The notes under the pieces are model-generated. The model was not told the DNA's origin. It made no database searches and saw only the letters and a list, made by a program, of their open reading frames with translations. The position numbers and the translations under genes are program-made. Shown piece after piece: positions 48,101 to 58,647 of a DNA stretch of 64,000 nt. Position 1 is the stretch's first letter; each line of letters begins with the position of its first letter. Origin of the DNA: Aralia elata (Eukaryota > Streptophyta > Magnoliopsida > Apiales > Araliaceae); the NCBI GenBank assembly GCA_034770075.1, contig CM068380.1:25350638-25414637 (forward strand). The letters run 5' to 3'.

Positions 48101-51100
48101 GCCAAAAAAAAGACTATTTTGCAAAATACTAAGGGGTTATGCTGCCCAATTTTTTTCAAAAACTTTGAGTACTTCACTACACTACTATGCCGGTGTTTAC
48201 TAACTTATTAAATAATAAAATATGTGCATATAACTTATAAGTATTTTTTTAATATTTAAATATGCATTTATATCGTTGTTCAGTGTTTACTGCTTATATA
48301 TATATATATATACACACACACATATATATGCTACATAGGTATGGTCCTTGAACTTGTTATAAAAACTTTTTGAACATGCTTAGAAGTTTGTAAAATTACT
48401 TGATGGTTGATAAATCTGATACATAAATAATTGAATGTGTGTATATATATTTTTTATTTTTTTTTAAATATGTGAGCCTCACTTCGATCGCCTCGCCTCG
48501 CGCCTAGGCCCCAAGGAGACATTTGCGCCTCGTTCCTTAAATAACAATGTCCCATCCTCAACGATGGGCAATGTCCTGGACCTAGACTTATTATCATCAG
48601 CCTCATCAATATGATGTACGGGCCTTCTCTTTTGACATTCTGAGTCTCTCTCTGGACCCATCTTTCTATGTCTCTCATTAAATCCAAATGCACCCTCAGA
48701 TCCTTCAAGATAAAAACTAGACTTAGTCACATTTAAGTTACGCCAATTATATGATTAACTGCAAATAGGTCCATATCCCTCCAAACTCCAGTCCACTACC
48801 TAGACATGGTTTTTCTTTTCGAAACTAGCCAAAAGGATAGAATCAAAATTTGTTTAATATAATGTCAAGATTACGTACCAAGTGTTTTAAGTTGGCATTA
48901 GGAATATAATGTTCAGTTGATTAAACATGAAAATCCATAATCTTGCGGTTTTATCCTAAATAGGAGAAAGAATCACGACAAAAGCACAATGAACAATTTA
49001 AGTCATGAAAAGCACTAATGACAAGCATAAACAAAAGTACAAGTAAAAATTGAGTTCTGCACTGCCGTAACAGTACATAGCATCTCATCATAGTTTCATT
49101 ATTTAAGAGGCTGAAAAGAGAACTGAATAATAAGGAACCTTAGAATTCATCAAGTTCTCGAGTTCGTGAATCTGTTTCCAGTAGGCCAATTCAGAGCTTG
49201 AGCCTGAACCAAAAGAAACAATTAATAAATTCAGCAATTTCAATTCACTTGGAAAACTGAAACACATTGAGAGAAACTAAAATTAAAATAAAATTAACAT
49301 TTAATTCTTGCATACCTTTGGCCTTAACTGGGGAAGCAGTCATCCCAAATATTCTAGGTCGCTGAGAATTATTGGAGTCCAATTGACGATGATAAAATTC
49401 CTGTTAGTGCAAAAAATACCTTCAGCTCGCAACCAATTTGACCAGAAATAAAAGGAAGAAACAGGGTTTACTATTAAACTATACATAACTTATAAATCAT
49501 GTGATTGTCATGCTTCTTTGCGGAATCATCACAAAAGATAAGGCTGAAACCAACTATCTTTATAGGTAGTGTAGTGTCTACAATGATCTTTCTTAACCAT
49601 AATGTATGCGGTAAAAGGTTTTTACCAATATTTTACTTTAGATCCATATTGTTGCTATTAGTTCAAGAATTCTTTGAAATTATTTTAACCTTAGATGACT
49701 CTATGTATTACATCTTCATGCTAATGATCCATCACACTGAGAGAGTCATCCGTGCTGCCTATAGAGGAAGTACCAGTGTGACACTAGTTTTTAACATATC
49801 ATAATCATAATTTTGATAAACAGGAAATGTCATTCATATTGTGCAGATGAACCATTAAACAGTCTCCAAAATCACCATACTACAATGTCTCGTCTATAGA
49901 TACAATAATTCAAGGAATTGGAAAGTTTTACCGCATGGAATCACCTCGAGAGTTTGAGAACGTTGAAACTTGATATTTAAAACCTTCATAATATAGTTTG
50001 GAAACTTTCTTAATCAGATTTTTAGATGTACACTCAATAGTGTTTTAACAAGCCTTTCGAAATTCCTAAAATAAGTTAAATAAGGACTAGAATAATCGAC
50101 AAATTAGTATAAAAATGGTCCTAAATGGCCTCCACTGAGGAGGGTTATCCCGCTCTCTTCAAATCCAAAATTGCTGACAATATCCAATTGAATATCAAGC
50201 ATTTTGAGTAAGTTTTTCTTCTCCACCACAGCCAAGATTTGGTCCACTCTAAAACCATGAACACAGCATCCCCAAATATTTCCAACAGAGAATGATCAGA
50301 CAAAACTAGGTTGATACATAGATTCAGTGAAAGGTTTCAGTTAGTAGAAATTATAGAGAGACAGCACAAGTTAACTCACCGTCATAATGCAAGCATAGGG
50401 GTGTCTACCTCTAGCATTATGGCATTCGTCAAATATTAAAACCTTTATCATCTCAAGCTTCAAAAAACTGTGTCGCAATGCATTAAGCAAGATCATTGGT
50501 GTCATGACAAGCACCTGAAACAAGACAAAAAAAAAAAAGTTGGTGTATAAGCAAGCCATAAATTTCAATCACAGAAGTAACTACTATTGTGGGGGGAAAG
50601 AAGTATTTTTTATGAAAAAAAAGTAGCATACCAAGGCTTAGTTTTGTTTGAATTACTAATGAAGAGAGGAAAAGGAAATCAAAAGTAATAAAAAATAAAA
50701 ATAACTCAATTTCTAACCAAATCAATTTTATTTACCTTTTTTCATAATCATATCAAATGTTGCTATCCTTTGTTTTTCGAGTTTTTTCAGATTTTCTTAT
50801 AGATTTAAAAGAAGCAAAGCTGATTTTTGCACAATATAACAAAAACAACTCTTTTTCCTCCAAGACTTAAAACTCAATCAGACAAGGGAGATCAAATATC
50901 CTTCTTCCCCTCTAATTTCTGATCTAAACAAGAAAAAAGTGATCTCAATGTTAATCAACAAAATGCATTTTAATTTTTTAAAATGTATTATACAAAAGTA
51001 AGTCCCTCAATGTGTCATGCCAATTGCCATAGTACTTCTCTATTTGTTCCAATTCAATAAATAAATAAATAAATAAAAATACATCATTTGTTCTAGGGAT

Positions 51101-51991
51101 TGCCTACTGAATCAGATCATATTAAGAGAGGAGGAGAGGGGGGCAAATAATTTTTCCCTCAAAACTGCATATTGTAAATTATCATATAAAGTGAAACAAA
51201 AATTATGCTAACCTCATATTCATCCTGTTGCTCCTTCCAATCAGTAGCACTCCAATAGTCCACTCCCATTTCTCCCCAATACTTTCCCACTTTCAAGTCG
51301 GTATGCATTTTCACAACTTCAGCTTGCTAATAAGTACCATTTACAAACAAAACCAACAATCAAATAAAATTGTTCGAATAAAATTGATAAAACAAATAAA
51401 TTAATATCTTGAAATTTACAGTTACCCACCAAAAAAATCGTGAAAAAATTAAATGAAGAATTTTAAAAAGCTAAAGCAAACCCATCAAACTTAAAGAACT
51501 TTGGAGGAAATAAAAACTAAAATAATGGTATACTTCACATACTTGAGTGACCAAAACCACAGTGGGGACCAAGAAAATAGCTATAAAGGGAGTTGGCTTT
51601 CGCAGAAGGTAAGCATAATTCCGCAGAAGCATAATGGCAATCAATGTCTTCCCTGATCCTGTTTCCAAGAACACAATTGTGTTCTGATTTATGGCTTTCT
51701 CTAGTGCTTCCAGCTGATAACTGCCAAAACCCAAAAATCAAAATCAAAAAAAATAAACAAATACAAAAATAAATTTATTGAATTCATAGTGACATTATGA
51801 TTTGGGAATTGATATTTCCATAAGGAAATTTGATAGTTCCACAAGACTTCCTCACATTTAATGGCCCACATTGTCTTCTGGAAACATCAAATTTTCCCAA
51901 TTGAAAATAAACAATTCCCAATTTTTTCAGTAAATAAAAAGTACCTCCTGGCAAAAGAGAATGGATCAGAGCAAACTTGCTCGGATTCCAT
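36149..51991 (-). CDS. DCL2: Dicer-like protein 2, complete, 22 coding exons
   Basis: A plant Dicer that cuts long dsRNA into about 22-nt siRNAs, known for antiviral and transitive silencing. Exons: 51991-51945, 51720-51543, 51326-51213, 50514-50380, 49400-49316, 49203-49139, 45755-45615, 44924-44796, 44707-44578, 44470-44371, 43982-43787, 43688-43528, 43185-42967, 42819-42596, 42448-42177, 42065-41635, 41524-41421, 41057-40849, 39763-39554, 38850-38446, 37695-37417, 36586-36149. The sum is 4,272 nt and all phases fit. In the 1,423-residue product: Walker A ETGSGKT (35-41), DECH (142-145), helicase motif VI QSRGRAR (476-482), DUF283 (about 540-640), PAZ (about 835-930), RNase IIIa (E1000, D1004, D1099, E1102), RNase IIIb (E1188, D1192, D1282, E1285), one dsRBD (about 1320-1395) and a basic tail KGKKRK. 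Length and a single dsRBD fit DCL2 rather than DCL1 or DCL4. It looks functional. Confidence 0.93.
36832..36975. mobile_element. Stowaway-type MITE in DCL2 intron 21
   Basis: A 144-bp element with CTCCCTCGGTTCCAAATTAT at one end and the inverse of CTCCCTCCATTCCATATTAT at the other, flanked by TA dinucleotides. These are Tc1/mariner-type MITE ends. Confidence 0.85.
37167..37352. mobile_element. MITE-like inverted repeat in DCL2 intron 21
   Basis: The left arm GGACACGAACTATACACAAA and the right arm (inverted) GGACACAAACTATACACTAA are arms of about 40 bp around a 100-bp centre. Part of it matches the duplication at 17612-17790. Exact ends and target duplication are uncertain. Confidence 0.55.
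37696..38445 (-). other. DCL2 intron 20
   Basis: About 0.75 kb, bounded by CAG|GTAATG and TTGCAG|CGTC. Nothing recognised inside. Confidence 0.8.
38851..39553 (-). other. DCL2 intron 19
   Basis: About 0.7 kb, bounded by CCCG|GTAAAA and TCTAG|GGC. Nothing recognised inside. Confidence 0.8.
39764..40848 (-). other. DCL2 intron 18
   Basis: About 1.1 kb, bounded by CAAG|GTATC and ATTAG|GTAC. No inserted element recognised. Confidence 0.8.
44925..45614 (-). other. DCL2 intron 7
   Basis: About 0.7 kb, bounded by AAAAG|GTACTA and TACCAG|CATG. Nothing recognised inside. Confidence 0.75.
46193..46560. repeat. 204-bp tandem duplication in DCL2 intron 6
   Basis: TGGATGGAATTTAGGG starts both copies (46193 and 46397). 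The second copy lacks about 35 bp present in the first (near 46317-46350). The first copy ends with CATAGTTGTCA, the first 11 bases of the neighbouring hAT element. Confidence 0.8.
46549..47257. mobile_element. Non-autonomous hAT element in DCL2 intron 6
   Basis: A 709-bp element flanked by a perfect 8-bp duplication TATGCATC (46541-46548 and 47258-47265). Its ends are CATAGTTGTCAAATCGT and, inverted, CATAATCGTCAGAATTGT. Subterminal CGTATCGTA / TACGATACG motifs cluster at both ends. No transposase frame. Confidence 0.8.
47270..47460. mobile_element. Stowaway remnant
   Basis: The right end GGAACGGAGGTAGTA and the body (GACTTTCAAAAAGTCAATAATGATC) resemble Stowaway MITEs. The left end is missing or decayed. 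Confidence 0.4.
47600..47737. repeat. 68-bp tandem duplication
   Basis: GAAAAAACAAGGTTGCTTCAG with the following TGATTTGTGTAATACTT and TTTCTTGGTATTTCTCT occurs twice, period about 68 bp, in DCL2 intron 6. Confidence 0.8.
47905..48545. mobile_element. GC-rich inverted-repeat element, candidate MITE
   Basis: Both ends are GC-rich in an AT-rich intron and share inverted features. Left: ATTAAAGGTGCGCCTAAGCACGAGG. Right, inverted: ATTTAAGGAACGAGGCGC, then CCTAGGCGCGAGGCGAGG. A TA microsatellite lies inside. I could not fix a target duplication, so boundaries and class are open. Confidence 0.35.
49401..50379 (-). other. DCL2 intron 4
   Basis: About 1 kb, bounded by ACG|GTGAGT and AACAG|GAAT. No gene or recognised repeat inside. 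Confidence 0.8.
50515..51212 (-). other. DCL2 intron 3
   Basis: About 0.7 kb, bounded by GAG|GTTAGC and TTTCAG|GTGC. AT-rich, with an ATAA repeat near 51057-51077. No inserted element recognised. Confidence 0.8.
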
Positions 51992-52005
51992 AGATGCCTT
52001 TCTCT

Positions 52006-52177
52006 CTACACAATAAAATTTCAGTTTAAGAAACACATACAATCAATACATATATATATATATATATATATCAATAAACACAGGAACTTTATCCCTCTAA
52101 AACCCCAAATACAAATAGATCTTGATGATCTCAGTTTCAGAATGAGAGAATCATAGAAAGAAATGGTAAGAGCTTAC
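52006..52177 (-). other. 5' UTR intron of DCL2
   Basis: A donor CCAG|GTAAGC lies at 52178/52177 and an acceptor TTGTGTAG|AGAG at 52006/52005. A 14-nt UTR piece then leads to the ATG at 51991. A TA microsatellite (about 52052-52071) lies inside. Confidence 0.6.
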
Positions 52178-52251
52178 CTGGATTGGTTTGAATTTCAAAT
52201 GGGTAGAAGTAGGACAACAGTAATCAAGCTAACTCTGCAACTCTCTAAGGA

Positions 52252-52260
52252 ATTTAAATA
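52252..52260 (-). promoter_or_regulatory. TATA-like box of DCL2
   Basis: The minus strand reads TATTTAAAT about 75 bp upstream of the 5' UTR splice donor. Transcription would start near 52225. No further upstream element is clear. Confidence 0.45.
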
Positions 52261-53390
52261 GCCAACATTTGATACTAGGAATCATACACAGCCGATGTGT
52301 GTGTATATATATATATTCACTTAAGTGGTGTCACACGTGTGCTATTATGCTTTACCAAGTTAACCCTGACTCTTGAGTTCCAAATCTATATCTATATATC
52401 TAAATCTATATCTATATATCTAAAAGCACAAATAAACACAGTTACTATCCAAATTTGCATCGGAAGATTTTTTTTTTTTTTCCTAATTCAAATTTGTATA
52501 AGTACTGTATAAATTTATATAATAATTAAATGATTTTTTTTCTATTTAAATTAGTATAAGTACTATATAAATTTATAATAATTAAATATATACTATCAAG
52601 ATTTATAAAGCATTGAAAATAAACCCAACCAATCTTTAATAGAAAAAAAAAAATTTTAAAATTACATTATTTGTATCTTTGCATGGGTATAGTATTTAGG
52701 GGAACTATGGTGTTGTTTGTGAGCACACGGTTGAAATATTAAAATAAAATCAATTTGTCTTTCCTATTCATATTAGCATAATTACTATTCTAAAAGAATT
52801 TTTATTTTGGGTCTCAATTTTATTACAAATTTTTTTATCACAATTTTATGTTAGATAATATATCTTAAAAAATTATGTGGGATAATTCTATTATTACAAT
52901 TTCATTAAGATACTAAGATATCGAAAAAATCTTTTAACATATCTAACGATCTATTATATTAATATCAGTCATGAATTTTATTATTAAATTAATGTCCTAA
53001 CTAAATTAAATTCATTAAAGCTTAAAATTTTACCAAATCACTCAAATTTATTATCAATGTTTCATTATTATGTCATTACTTTTAAACTAAACATTTAATA
53101 ATTACATGGATATATATAGAATTAATATATATTCCTATTTTTCTTTTTTCTTTTTTAAATAAGGCCTCTTTAAAATGAAGTTTTCTAATTTTTGTAACAG
53201 GAGTATGGTGTTATTGGCTTATATATAGGAAGGAAGTTTTCTATAATAGGAGTGTGTAATTCACACACACACATATGGACATGATATATAGTCATCGTTG
53301 GCTATGAATCATATTTCAGCCAACCCATTTTATGTCGTTCGCGTTGTTCGTTCCAATGTTTAATGGCCATTAGTATTCGTAAGAAGTTCT
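52261..53390. other. Upstream flank of DCL2, AT-rich
   Basis: No gene. It contains a segment (52294-52386) repeated at 58648-58740, a repeated ATCTATATCTATATATCTAAA run (about 52386-52427), and an ACACAC run at 53262-53273. Confidence 0.5.
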
Positions 53391-53393
53391 TAC

Positions 53394-53660
53394 TGATAAT
53401 TTTTTACGTTAAAAGTCAGACCACTCATTCTCTCTTTTAATCCAATTTTTTTTTTAGAAATTCTAAAATTCAATACTTTTTTGTTACAAATCCAAAATTA
53501 TCAATCTATATATTGTTAGAAAACTCTCATCAATATCTTCAAAACAAGATCTGTTGATATATTTTTTCCAGTTAAAATGACCAAAATTGAGATTAAAAGA
53601 GAAAAAAAAATGGGTTAGGAGAGAGAATGAGTGATCTGACTCTTAACGTAAATACTAATC
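53394..53660. mobile_element. MITE-like inverted repeat
   Basis: The left arm TTTACGTTAAAAGTCAGACC and the right arm, inverted, TTTACGTTAAGAGTCAGATC continue into ACTCATTCTCTC and TTTTAATC on both sides, giving arms of about 60-70 bp. No target duplication could be set. Confidence 0.55.
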
Positions 53661-53914
53661 CTTCCACTTTAATTACTATTTGAGGTAAACGACAGTAAAT
53701 GAGTTAACCAATAAATAATCATTATGACTATGGATCATTTCTCATATATATATATATATAAAGAAGTGATTTATCCAACAGGCGAAATTAATGGAGATTA
53801 AAATTTTGTCACTACTAAGAGTAATGGCAAACAAAATGAGATTAAACCCTTACCGCTATTAAAAGTAACGGAAAGCAACTTTTTTTTTACATGCATCTAC
53901 TCTTAGTAAAGGTA

Positions 53915-54240
53915 TTGAGGAATGTCTTAAATACCTCCACCTTAATTAGATTTAAATAATTTTAATATATTTATTTAATGTAATTTATATTAATTAAATC
54001 AAATTGTCATAATAATTGATAATGTTAAATTTTATTACTTAAGAAATTATTTATACTAATAAATACATTAAATATAATTGACAGTGTTAAATTTTAGTAC
54101 TTAATAAACTATTTATACAAATAAATATATTGAATATAATTGACAATTAAAAATTTTATTACTTAAAAAATTATTTATACAAATATATACATTGAAGTTA
54201 TTTAAATTTAACTAAAGTGAGAGTATTTAAAACATTTCTC
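53915..54240. mobile_element. MITE with internal tandem repeat
   Basis: Terminal inverted repeat: ATGTCTTAAATACCTCCACC at the left, ATGTTTTAAATACTCTCACT inverted at the right, arms about 50 bp. The interior (about 53985-54195) has three 70-bp units with ATAATTGACA-TGTTAAATTTTA-TACTTA. Target duplication unclear. Confidence 0.6.
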
Positions 54241-54691
54241 TATGTCTTTACTACAGGTAACAAAAAAATTTGTCAAGTAACAAGAGTTAATCTCTCCTGT
54301 TAGATCTAGCATTAGACGATAAGAGATACATTTAATGAAATAATATTTATAACAATTATTTAGTATGATTCACTCCTCATATATACTAGAATTATTTACT
54401 ATATGATTCTAAATACGGGATTTAATTTATTACTGAGAACTATCATTTGTTTTTAATATCGATTATGATTCTTGGTCTACTCTAAACCCCTTAAATTTTG
54501 GTGTTTTATCTGTATATCGAGCTGTAATGATTTTGCTATCCTTTGTGTATATTTTAATTAAATTGGTTAAAGTATAAATGCCAAATCATTAATTTTGTTG
54601 TTAGGGATTAATTATTAATGCCACATAGGATATTTTTAACATTTAATATTAGCATGCTCACTTAGTTTTTAGTTTTTAATTGAGAAAATAA

Positions 54692-54694
<3 letters not shown>

Positions 54695-54726
<32 letters not shown>
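54695..54726. repeat. TA microsatellite
   Basis: About 32 bp of TA units directly left of the hairpin MITE. Confidence 0.9.
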
Positions 54727-54729
<3 letters not shown>

Positions 54730-54919
54730 AAGCTTTCTAAAACGAACGTTAACAAGCGAACCAAAGACGAACCGTCGTCTTTGGTATCTATGGCGATGAT
54801 TCGACCCGTCGCCGTAGCCATACAATCTTTGGCGACAGGTCGAATCGTCGTCATAGACACCAAAGACGACGGTTCGTCTTTAGTTCGCTTTTTAAGAGTT
54901 CGTTTTTGAAAATTTTCCT
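54727..54919. mobile_element. Hairpin MITE inserted in a TA tract
   Basis: Nearly the whole 190-bp element is an inverted repeat. The left arm runs GGGAAGCTTTCTAAAACGAAC...AAGCGAACC, AAAGACGAACCGTCGTCTTTGG, then GGCGATGATTCGACC. The right arm is its inverse with about 10-15 percent mismatch, leaving a loop of about 20 bp around 54817-54835. TATATA lies on both sides, so it appears to have inserted into a TA run. Confidence 0.75.
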
Positions 54920-55436
54920 ATATATATATATATACACACACACACCTGTTACTGGTTTATGGAGGAAGGAAGTTTATATAAATATATATTCCTGTTGCTA
55001 GCTTGTGGAGGAAGGAAGTTTTCTTATAGTAGTAGATAGTAGACTAGTAGTGTGGTACACCTAGTCTCCTACTAGTTTCCAAGAAAGAGCGAGAAAATCA
55101 AGGACCCACCATCTCTTTCCCTCTATTATATAGCGATCCGGACAGTCATAACTTAACCTGAAGAAAAAAATAATGTCTGGCTAAAAATATTTTAAGTATG
55201 TTTTTTTGCACAAGTTAAGAAAAATAAAAAAAATGTTGACAAAAGAAGAGGTAATGGCCATTGAGAGCTTCGACCTGACATAGGTGCACTAGAGGTTTTT
55301 TGATACGTGTACTATTGTTGCAGGCACAATTTAATATCTCAAGAGTCTGAGATAACTCACATTGTCTATACTCTAAAAAAAATAATAATAATAAACTACC
55401 TTTATTTAGAAATTTGAAATATGAAATAAAATTCAA

Positions 55437-55655
55437 AATATTTGGAATGACTTTTTAAAATCTAAAATCTTTGGAATAACTATTTAAAATCTAATGTTTT
55501 TGGAATGACTTTTTGAAATTTAAAATTTTTTGGTATGATTTTTAAAATTAAACCTGGAAATGACTTTTCAAAATTTAAAATTTTGTTGGTATGATTTTTT
55601 GAAATCTAAAAATATTTGGAATGACTTTTTAAAATCTAAAATATTTGGAATGTTG
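55437..55655. repeat. Minisatellite, about 30-33-bp unit, seven copies
   Basis: Units of the form TTTGGAATGACTTTTTAAAATCTAAAATA, with substitutions and small indels. Confidence 0.8.
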
Positions 55656-55922
55656 TTGGCTTATGCAGGAAGGAAGTGTTTTTTATTTTATTTTATTATT
55701 ATTGTAGTACGAGTGTAGTATTCCTAGTCATAGTGATCCTGACAGTCATGACTTAAACCTGAAGTACCCACCCTCTCTTTCTCTTAATATGGTGATCCTG
55801 ATAGTCATGACTTAAACTTGAAGAAAAAAAAAAGTCTTAAGAAAATATTTTAAGTACATTTTTTTTTGCACAAATTAAGAAAAATAAAAATACTCCCTTC
55901 GTCTATAAAAAAAAAAAACTAA

Positions 55923-57035
55923 GGCCATGTTTATTTGCAGAGATTATAATCCATGTGATTATAATTCCAAGACTATTAGTCCTAGGATTAAATAGTCATA
56001 GTCACATGTTTGTTTTTCATGAGATTATTCATGGGATAATTTAAAATAATCCAATGTTATGTTTATTTTTTTCAGGATTAATTAAAGGATTGGATAAAAA
56101 AATATCGTTTTGACTTTTTTATCCTTACCAATAATAACATATTTTAAACTATAATTTAAATTTGTTTATACATTAAAAATCGAAAATTATTATTATTATT
56201 ATCAAAAATTAATTTATTTTTTTTTACTTCTATTAAAAAAAATATGATCAATGTAAATGTAAATACTAATTTAACAAAAAAAATGTATTGCATGTAAAAA
56301 AAACAACGTGCATGTATTATTATGTATGTATGTATGTAACGTACTATATGCAAAAAATAAAATAAAAAATAAGGTGATGTATGTATTATTATGTATGTAT
56401 GTAATGTACTGTATGCACAAAAAAAAAGTGTTGTATGTATTATTATGTATGTATGTAACGTATTGTATGGAAAAAAAAGGTGTTGTATGTATTATTATGT
56501 ATGTATGTAACATACTGTATGAAAAAGAAAAGAAAAAAAAATGATGTATGTATTATTATGTATGTATGTAATGTACTGTATGCAAAAAAAGAAGAAGAAG
56601 GTGTTGTATGTATGTAATGTACTGTATGAAAAAAAGGTGTTGTATGTATTATTATGTATGTATGTAACGTACTGTATGAAAAAAAAAAGGTGTTGTATGT
56701 ATTATTATTATTTAATAAGTTTATTTAATTAGCACTAAAAAAAAGTATTAAAAAAAGTTACGTACATACAGTACGTAGTGCATGATTAATGTTTTATCAT
56801 GTATTACAAACTTTATGTGATGTAAACAAAGTTAAAGGCTAATTTAGTCCACAAATTTTTAGTCCCAAATAGTAGGGATTATAATACCTAGTTAGACATG
56901 GTATTAAATAATCTCTCCTTCCAAGTCATTTTGTTATCCCGGGATTAATAGCCCGGAGTCTAATTTAAAAAACAAACAAGAAATTAAGGATTATTAGTCA
57001 AATCTTAAGTGTTATCCTAGTAAACAAACATGGCC
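55923..57035. mobile_element. PIF/Harbinger-type MITE nested in the Stowaway
   Basis: The ends GGCCATGTTTATTTGC and, inverted, GGCCATGTTTGTTTAC are flanked by TAA at 55920-55922 and 57036-57038, a 3-bp TWA-type target duplication. It is 1,113 bp, mostly because of an internal minisatellite. No transposase. Confidence 0.8.
56308..56712. repeat. Minisatellite with TATGTATTATTATGTATGTATGTAA units
   Basis: Seven to eight units of about 40-70 bp. The constant part TTGTATGTATTATTATGTATG...GTACTGTATG is separated by A-rich spacers of varying length. It lies inside the PIF/Harbinger MITE. Open frames across it are low-complexity artefacts. Confidence 0.85.
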
Positions 57036-57532
57036 TAAAGGTATAAATTTTTTTATCCCCAAAAAATGAGATAAAATAAAAAATAAATATGTTATTTAGT
57101 AGGTTCTATTAATATAAAAATAAAAGTATTTATCACTTTATATAATTTTGGAGGACAACTAAGGATAAATTTTAAAAAAATTCACTCTATTTCCTCTACT
57201 TTTATTTTTCTTAATATTTGTACAAATTATATTTTGCTCATCTTTTTGAAAACGGAGGGAGTAATAAATAACCATTTCGTTTTAACTTTTAAAATTTAAT
57301 TTAAGACATTTTTAAATTCAAAATTGAGGTGATTCATTAAAAATTATCAAACAATCAATTTTAAAATAAGTAGTACTATGTAGATGGTTTACAATATTCA
57401 TCATTTTATTAACTACACTTAAAGTAATCCATATCAATTTTGAGTTTGATAATATTTTAAATTAACTTCAAAAAATCAATATGATCTTATATTTAAAAAC
57501 ATAAAAATATTATTTAAAATCAAAATTATAAT

Positions 57533-57567
57533 ACTCCTTGTAGTATCAACTTCATTACGCTATTAGT

Positions 57568-57600
<33 letters not shown>

Positions 57601-57852
57601 TATAATCTCATTTTTTAAAATGATAACTAAAGGTATAATTTTTTGTGATAAAGTGCATAAAGTGAAGGATAAATATATCATTTAGTGAGATCCATTAGTA
57701 TAAAAAAAATAAAAGTATTCATCACTTTATATAATCTTGTAGGACCACTAAAAATAAATTTGAAACTTTTTAACTCTCTTTTCTCTACTTTTAATTTTTA
57801 TAATATGTGTGCAAATTATATTTTACTCATCATTTTGAGAACGGAGGAAGTG
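57533..57852. mobile_element. Diverged Stowaway-like copy
   Basis: The stretch 57620-57852 is similar to the right half of the 55893-57261 Stowaway (AGGTATAATTTTTT, GTGAAGGATAAATAT, CACTTTATATAAT, TGAGAACGGAGGAAG). The left end has a TA microsatellite (57568-57604) and a weak ACTCCTTG start. Confidence 0.5.
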
Positions 57853-58647
57853 TGTGTGTGTGTGTGTGTATATATATAGCCTACACAAACTATTAAAGAA
57901 TAATGGATTATATATAAATATTAAATAAGAGTAATGTTAATTTTTTTTGTTTCAAATGATATGATATTGCATAATTAATGGTAAAATTATATAAGATCTA
58001 TCTAATTAATATTATAACAACACATTATTTGAGATACTTTTTAAAATAAAAAAAAAATTTAAACGGTTAGTATCACCCATTAAATAATTTAAATAATAAA
58101 GGTAAATGAATAGCAAAGGATAATAGACTATAGAGCCAATTAATTAATTTCCAATCACTTAGAATTGACTACTTTTCACTTTCGATGGAGTTACGGGGGT
58201 CTAAACTTGGCCTCCAAGGAAGGATTTTTGGTTTTGAAATAAAATGTAGAACAAAAGAAAAGAAAAAGTTAATAGCGATTGAGAGCTTCGACCCCACATA
58301 GATATGGCAAGGTTTCTTTCAGATGTGCAGTTGTTGCCAAGCATAATGTCTTGTATTGAAAGTTTGGGATACTTATTTACCTCTCATTTTTTACACAAAA
58401 AAATAGAAATAAAGAAAAATAAACTATCTTTATTAATGATATATTTAGGATTTAGAAATATGAAATAAATTGAAATAAAATTCTTCCAAAAAAATTGATC
58501 TGGACTTTGCCATTTTAAAATTTTAATAGTAAATTTTTAATCACCCATTTACATTACATTTTTTTTTGGAGTTCTTAGCATTATTAATAAATATATTTAC
58601 GTTCATAAGATGATGTTTTTCCTTACTTTTATTTAAATATATAATAT
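57853..58647. other. AT-rich intergenic DNA with a segment repeated from 55.26 kb
   Basis: No gene. 58277-58400 is a diverged copy of 55260-55400 (GAGAGCTTCGACC...CACATAG..., TGTTGC..., TTTGGGATA). Confidence 0.5.

Larger units (their letters stand above)
45756..49138 (-). other. DCL2 intron 6, 3.4 kb, loaded with repeats
   Basis: The largest intron, bounded by AAG|GTTCC and TTGTAG|GTG. From left to right it holds a 204-bp duplication, a hAT element (46549-47257), a Stowaway remnant (about 47270-47460), a 68-bp duplication and a GC-rich inverted-repeat segment (about 47905-48545). The rest (48546-49138) is unrecognised; an open frame at 48454-48730 has no clear homology. Confidence 0.8.
55893..57261. 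mobile_element. Stowaway MITE split by a PIF/Harbinger MITE
   Basis: Left end CTCCCTTCGTCTATAAAA; right end, inverted, CTCCCTCCGTTTTCAAAA. TA on both sides (55891-55892 and 57262-57263). The interior holds another element (55923-57035). Without it the Stowaway is about 255 bp. Confidence 0.8.

Noticed and set aside
48454..48730. Two overlapping charged frames in DCL2 intron 6
   Set aside because: They have no recognisable domain and overlap each other in different frames. Possibly a captured fragment, but not supportable as a gene.
36149..51991. DCL1, DCL3 or DCL4 identity
   Set aside because: The length (1,423 residues), single C-terminal dsRBD, short N-terminus before the helicase and motif wording fit DCL2. 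DCL1 and DCL4 are longer with two dsRBDs.
56271..56732. Open frames on both strands with repeated MYVLLCMYV or NTYIHNNT units
   Set aside because: They are translations of the TATGTATTATTATG minisatellite. Frames stay open on both strands because of low complexity, not selection.
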